Shown piece by piece: positions 58,900 to 64,000 of a stretch of DNA of 64,000 nt. Made by a program: the position numbers and the translations under genes. Under the pieces are notes generated by a model. That model was not told the origin of the DNA. It saw only the letters and a list, made by a program, of their open reading frames with translations, and ran no database searches. How positions within the stretch are numbered: position 1 is the first letter of the stretch; each line of letters begins with the position of its first letter. The stretch is from assembly GCF_029784165.1 (NCBI RefSeq), contig NC_073694.1:25244506-25308505 (forward strand), read 5' to 3'. The DNA comes from Wyeomyia smithii (Eukaryota > Arthropoda > Insecta > Diptera > Culicidae).

Positions 58900-60558
58900 G
58901 TTTTAAGGGTAAGGGTAAACATGATAGAACATTCAAAATTTAAAAAATCAATGTATAAAATGAGTAGAAAAATGTCAAATAGGTCTTAGCTAAAGAAGCG
59001 TTACAAAATGCTAATAATAATAAAGAATATGTGAAAAATAGGTTCAAATAACAAGAAAGTAGGAGGTCCAAAGCTCATGGGTTTATAGAAGCTCCATTGT
59101 CTTGTTAAAACAACAGTCAATAAAAACAATTGAGGTATCAACAAAAAACTGATGACCAAATGTTCAAAATATTATTCCAAAGTGCTCGGAAAAGAGTCAC
59201 AAAAAGTGGAACAATTGTCAAAATTTTATTAATTGGCAAAATTTTAAAAATTTTAAAAATCTAATGCTACAGTATTTAAACAGAACAAATTTTGAGGACG
59301 TCTAATGTAAAACGTGATAACGCCAAAACAAGAAAAGTTCGAAGAGAAAAAATTGAATTTTAGGACTAGTCTGATATGAAACATTATATCCACAAAACAA
59401 GAGAAGTTAGTAGAGAAGCGTTCTCAGCAAAATTTTTTGTGATAACATTATCTACAACTTTGCTGAGACACAATTTCTCTAAAGTGTAAGACTAAAATGT
59501 TAGATATTGTAGCGAAACTAGCGGCGAAGTTTCGATCTAAAACTTGTTGGCATTCTCTTAACCTTTTAGATACTATTTTTAAAACCGGCATTTAAAAAGT
59601 AAATGAAAAAAATTTGGATTTGGAGCTTTCGTACCACTGAAGCGGGGCTTAGCGTTAAATATGCTGACGTAATTTAAAAAAGGTGAAAAAGCGGTAAATA
59701 ATGCATTCGAAATTTTTTTTCTAGTGTCAAAAAAATGAGTGAAGTAATGAAACATCTTGTGAAATTATCCAAAAAGTCTAAAAATTTGAGAGAAGTTTAA
59801 AAAAAAACGTCAAAAACTCAAAAAATGTCACAACATGCCGCACTCATTTGATCTTTTGACATTTTCGACTAAATAAGTATCGAAAAACTTGAGTATTAAC
59901 TGCAATAAAACAGTATTGAAAACTGCCTAAAACGTATTAAAAAATTACGGCGAAGGCGAATTCGAAACATATAAAATATCAAGCGATGAAAAAAAACTAT
60001 CTGGAAAGCATGAAAATGTGAAAAAAAAAAATTAATAGAAAAATCAAGAACAGAAAAAGTCGCTAGAAAAGTATTGAGAAAATTTATAAACAACCATGAA
60101 GAAAAGACTATAAACTTGTATAAAAAGTTTCCAAAGGTGTAATAATGTAAATTTTTTTTTTAAATTGTCTGTTATGGATTATGAAAGTATAAAAACAAGT
60201 ATTAAAAAGCCTTGACAAAAAACCGATAAAGTGCAAAGAAAAAAAAAGGTTTAAAAAGTTACCAAAGTGTCCGAAAAAGTCGAGAATGCTTGAAAAATTG
60301 AAACTTTTATTTTTAGTGGCGCTGAAAACTAACATGAATGTATTGAAAAGGAATAACAGAGCTAGCTGAGGGCTATCAAAAACTCATAAAAAAATGTGCC
60401 AAATGTCCAAGAAGTTTTCAAAATACTTTAAAAAGTTGTAAATTATTTTCATTTTTTTAACTGTCTCAGCATGACTAGAAAAATTGATCATTGTTTACAA
60501 GTTGCAAGTGTTTAAATAGTGATGGTAAAAGTATCACAACAGTAAAATAAACTGGAAT
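58900..60558. repeat. A-rich degenerate tract
   Basis: Units such as AAAAAGTGTCCGAAAAAGTC and GAAAAATGTCAAATAGG; the complement of the T-rich tracts at 52.1-55.7 kb. A few less biased stretches (59400-59660) are included. No coding capacity. Confidence 0.55.
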
Positions 60559-60559
60559 C

Positions 60560-61153
60560 CAGGCTTGTTATTCTCCTCCATATGTGAAAAGAGGAGAGTG
60601 AGTATTCAACATTCACTTCTTCTCCAGTATGAGCGTTGCATGTAGCACTTCTTTCTTCTGCTTTGTGCTGTGTTTTTGCTGCTCACAGGAAAATTAAAAC
60701 ATTTGCTGCTTATACCACAGCTGAGCGAGTGGTGAATCACTCTAGTGAGAATACACAGTAGTGCACCGCGGTGCGCACTACTGAGATGAATTCGAAAGCG
60801 TGACTATTTTCAGTTTCAAGCAAACAACGCTATCTACTTTTCTACATAGATGCTCCTCTTTTTTGATATATTGTTAGAAGTCACACAGTAAAAGAACTGC
60901 AGTGAGCTTTATTGTGTAGTTATTGTGCGTCATGTTCTTTCGTGTGAGAAAGCTCACACCAGTTTATTAGCTCTCTGGAGTGATATTTCAGACTCCAGCG
61001 CGTTTTTTTTTGCAAGCTACTCAGATACGCACGATTCGCTGCTCTCTTTAAGCTAGTGCGTCACTTTGCCCACCAGTGTGAGACCAATTGTTTTCGTAGT
61101 AAAAGATATCCTCCTACGCGCTAGTGATTCTCTGAGCAGAAATGACAAGCCTA
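60560..61153 (+). mobile_element. hAT-like nonautonomous element, second copy
   Basis: Starts CAGGCTTGTTATTCTCCTCC and ends AAATGACAAGCCTA. The flanking 8-mers CTGGAATC and CTGAAATA agree at six of eight positions. Internal phrases match the 54.5 kb copy in inverted order (CGCTAGTGATTCTCTGAG; CACAATAACTACACAA inverted; CACTCTAGTGAGAA). It contains the palindrome GCACCGCGGTGC. Length 594 bp, noncoding. Confidence 0.78.
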
Positions 61154-61161
61154 CTGAAATA

Positions 61162-62365
61162 ATTGCAAACATGTGTAGAAAAATAACAAATAGATAACTA
61201 AAAAGTAGCAACTCTTTTCGAAAAGTCTCTAAAAGATAATACAGTATAAAATATCAAAAAGGAGTCCAGTAGGTAAAAAGTTCAGAGAAAGGCTGAAAGA
61301 GTATCAAAAAGGCGTTAAAATTGCGTTAAAATCTGTGAAAAGCCATAGCATAAGCATAAAATATCTTCAAAAAAAAAGTGACAGAAAAAGTGACAGAAAA
61401 AAATGGCAAAGAGTTGTACTTGAAATGCTGAAAATATTCTAAAATATGTGAAAAAAGTCTTTAGAGAGTATCAATATCGAAAAAGTGCCACGAAAAGTTG
61501 AAAAATCGCCAAAACATACAAAAAGGATAGTAACATTTGGCAGTGAAATATGAAATATATCCAAATATATCTAAATTCCATAAAGTGTCAAAAGTGTCTC
61601 AATAAATGTAAGGATTTATATCAATAATTGTAAGAATTGAAGAGATAGATTAAAGATTGAAGTTGTGTCAGGAGTGATAGAATAAAATAAAAGTGTCTTG
61701 AAAAGGATAAAAAAAATAGCAAAAGAAGGAAAAAAGTGTCAACCTGAGTAAAAAAAGATAATAAGATAGTAAAACAAACATTATATTAAAAAAGTTAAAA
61801 AAGGAAAATAATGTTTGAAAAAAAAAAAACAAATAATGTCAACAAATAAATGTCAACGAACCGTCCAAAAATGCTGGAAAGGTGTTCAAAAGCAAAAATG
61901 TTCAAAAAAAGTTGTCGAAAAGTATCACACGCATCAGGAAAATAAAACGAATAATGGTCGAAAAGCACTGTAAGCCATAACAATACCTAAAAAAGTGTCA
62001 AGAAAGCGTAAATAATCGTGCAAAAAGTGACAAAAGATGTTGAAAACCTGTCAAGCTGTGTTAAAAAATTAAAAAATGAACAAACAAGCATAACGAAAAT
62101 CAAAAAAAAGCATAAGGTGTTGCAAAATATGTCAGAAGTTTTAGAAAAATATCAATGAAATAAAGTTACACAGAATGATTGGTCAAAAACAATTTGATAA
62201 CAGGCTTAAACAATTATCAATCAGGAGTCTAAAAAGTGTGAACGAAGAGTTAACAAGTTTCAAGTGTCAAACAGAATGTCAGAATAGTCTTAAAAGAGGT
62301 AAATAATGTCAAAATAGTGCAAAAAAGTATCAACATTGCCAAAATAACGTTTGCATTGAAAAAAG
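61162..62365. repeat. A-rich degenerate tract
   Basis: AAAAAGTGTCAAGAAAGCGT, GAAAAAGTGACAGAAAAA and similar; the continuation of the 58.9-60.6 kb tract around the hAT-like insertion. Confidence 0.55.
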
Positions 62366-62369
62366 AGAC

Positions 62370-63060
62370 AAAAACTGCCTATTCTTCATTGGTTTATCCT
62401 CACATGCACTGACGAAACTACCCATAAAGTATCAATTGTAGTAAGCCATGGGTCGGCAGAAAGAATTCGACAACACTATCAGTCGTACTCCAACCGTGAT
62501 GGCGAGAACAGTGAAGCTACTCCGTTCGTGAAGCGCGTTGAAAAGTGTGCGCGTTCAAAGAACGGTATCACGTTGCGCTGAGAACGGACATCGCGGCACT
62601 TTGTGGGCGCGAAAAGTGGCTACTTGGCACATATCAGGAAGCGGCAGTCCCGTCCACTGGTCTCAGAGCTGCAAGCAATGAAGCAGCGGCTGAATAAGAT
62701 GGTCAAGTCTATTTTCCCGGCGTAGGTGACGGACGACGAGACGGACCTCTCTCACCCTGGACGGCAACGACTGGCAGGGCACTTCGTATTTTACTTTCAC
62801 CACGAAAGAAGTGTCATTTTTCACACCAAGTTCTCCAAGAAGGTACTGCTGTGGTGACAATCAGCGGGAAGTGGATGTCAAAGTCGCTCTTCTTTCGCTT
62901 CTGAATGGCATTGAACGGAGAAATTTATAGTACGGAGTGCCTGCCGGAAGTTGCGTCGTTCATTAAAAAATACCGTAAGGCGAAAACGCAGTGTTCTAGC
63001 CAGATCTGACGTCGGCCCACTGCTCGGAGCGATCGTTGAAGGAGACGGAGCGGCTGAATA
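62370..63060 (+). pseudogene. Mariner-type transposase relic (copy 5), most complete head-to-middle
   Basis: Head: TTCTTCATTGGTTTATCC, CACATGCACTGACGAAACTA, GGTCGGCAGAAAGAATTCGA. The start region MARTVKLLRS is at about 62499, followed by AIKERYHVAL-like helix-turn-helix remnants and RTDIAALCGREKW. Near 62730 a frameshifted ACGGACGACGAGACGGAC preserves the first aspartate region, then LDGNDWQGTSYFT-like sequence and EIYSTECLPEVASFIKKYRK (62925). The WPDLA region and the glutamate are replaced or lost after about 63000. Several frame changes make it dead. A-rich tracts flank it on both sides. Confidence 0.75.
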
Positions 63061-63079
63061 TTGAGGTGATATTCAAGTC

Positions 63080-64000
63080 GACGAACTCAAAAAAAAAACT
63101 ACTCTAACAAATTGGTCGAGAAAACTTATCCAACTCCAGGAAAATTAATCCAACTTATTTCTTATCCAAGAAAATTTATCCAACTCAATTTTATGTTTTA
63201 TTTTTTTCTTCTTTTTTTATTTTTTTTATTAAAAGTCCATTTTTTAATACAAACGTTAACATTAAAAAGCGACTAAAAATGTAAAGATAAAATCAAATGA
63301 TGAAATGTTAAAAAAAGTGTCCATAGATTGTTGAAACCAATCCAAATTATGTCCAAAAAAATTATGGAAATTGTACCTAAAGATTCATAAAAGTAAAAAA
63401 AAGTAAAAACAAAAACAGAAAGTGCGAACAAACACCGAGTTAAGATGGAAAAGGTGCCAACAGGATTAACAAAATGTGAAAAATAAAAATAAAAGAGTGT
63501 CAATAAAGGGCCAGGAATGTTTGAAAACAAATAAATAATGGTGTCAGAACGTTTTACAAGAGCTGTTGATATTTTCTTTTTTCTAAGGCGCTAACGCGGG
63601 CGGTCAATCATGCTTATGCTCATGCCATATTTTTATAAGGCGCTAAGTAAGGCACTTATTTTTGAAAAGGATGAACAATGAGAAAATAGTGCAAACAAAT
63701 ATGATGTTTGCCAATATCAAGCATTTTGTTGAATATTTGTAAATTAATGTTAGTTAGTTTAGCTTCGCTTAGGTAGACTGCCCGAGGGAAGTACGAAAAA
63801 TAAACGTTACTTGAAAATGCTTCAAGATACCCTAAAATTTGAAATTGAAAAGAAAGAAAGCTTCAAAAAAGAGTAGAAACAGTGTCAACAAATACCGAAG
63901 CAGCGTTGAAAAAGTCTGAATATGTCAAAAAATTGGTGAAAAGGTGGCGGAAAGTGCCTAAATATGTGAAAAAAATTAATAAGGAAAGAGTCAAAAAATA
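63080..64000. repeat. A-rich degenerate tract running to the window edge
   Basis: AAAAAAAGTGTCCATAG, GAAAAGGTGCCAACAGG, AAAGAGTGTCAATAAAGGG and similar units, with a less biased island at 63560-63800. The tract is cut by the end of the window. Confidence 0.5.

Noticed and set aside
1..64000. Integrated RNA-virus fragments, which are common in Aedes genomes
   Set aside because: None of the open frames showed polymerase, glycoprotein or nucleoprotein motifs that I recognise. A translated database search would be needed to exclude short or worn pieces.

Overview
The window looks like gene-poor, repeat-dense DNA from a culicine mosquito, most likely Aedes. The evidence is a transposase relic with the DD37E spacing described from mosquitoes, a tRNA-derived SINE of the kind known from Aedes (Feilai-like), an RNase H-bearing LINE fragment, TTAA-flanked and hAT-like MITEs, and AT-rich degenerate tandem tracts. 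There is no prokaryotic organisation (no operons, no Shine-Dalgarno spacing). I found no intact protein-coding gene. The longest open frames do not resemble known families, except for broken transposon proteins and one possible short-chain dehydrogenase exon at 51.5 kb. The window is best read as intergenic or intronic.

Layout. 0-5.8 kb: LINE fragments, two foldback/hairpin repeats and the first copy (A) of a composite repeat that starts ACTAGCTGACCC and ends in GACA repeats. 5.9-16.3 kb: three copies of a long T-rich/A-rich family; the first is inverted relative to the other two, and a 0.5 kb segment is duplicated on either side of copies 2 and 3. 16.3-19 kb: single-copy-looking DNA with a recent 252 bp duplication that encloses a 58 bp piece copied from 2 kb away. 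19.5-20.8 kb: a complete but dead DD37E element with its terminal repeats and TA target duplication. 20.9-24.1 kb: a 68 bp minisatellite array. 25.9-31.2 kb: other minisatellites, a CCAAT/TATA promoter-like stretch and single-copy-looking DNA. 31.7-39.2 kb: composite repeat copies B and C, with two SINEs; copy C carries a second array of the same 68 bp minisatellite. 39.9-41.1 kb: a terminal-inverted-repeat element. 42.2-44.8 kb: an inverted pair of about 200 bp. 45-64 kb: AT-rich tracts holding several relics of a second mariner-type transposase family and two hAT-like nonautonomous elements in opposite orientation.

No gene network can be described. The biology here is repeat turnover: elements nested in elements, tandem arrays inside elements, inverted pairs able to pair as long hairpins, and local duplications beside AT-rich tracts. 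All similarity statements come from reading the sequence by eye; percent identities were not computed.
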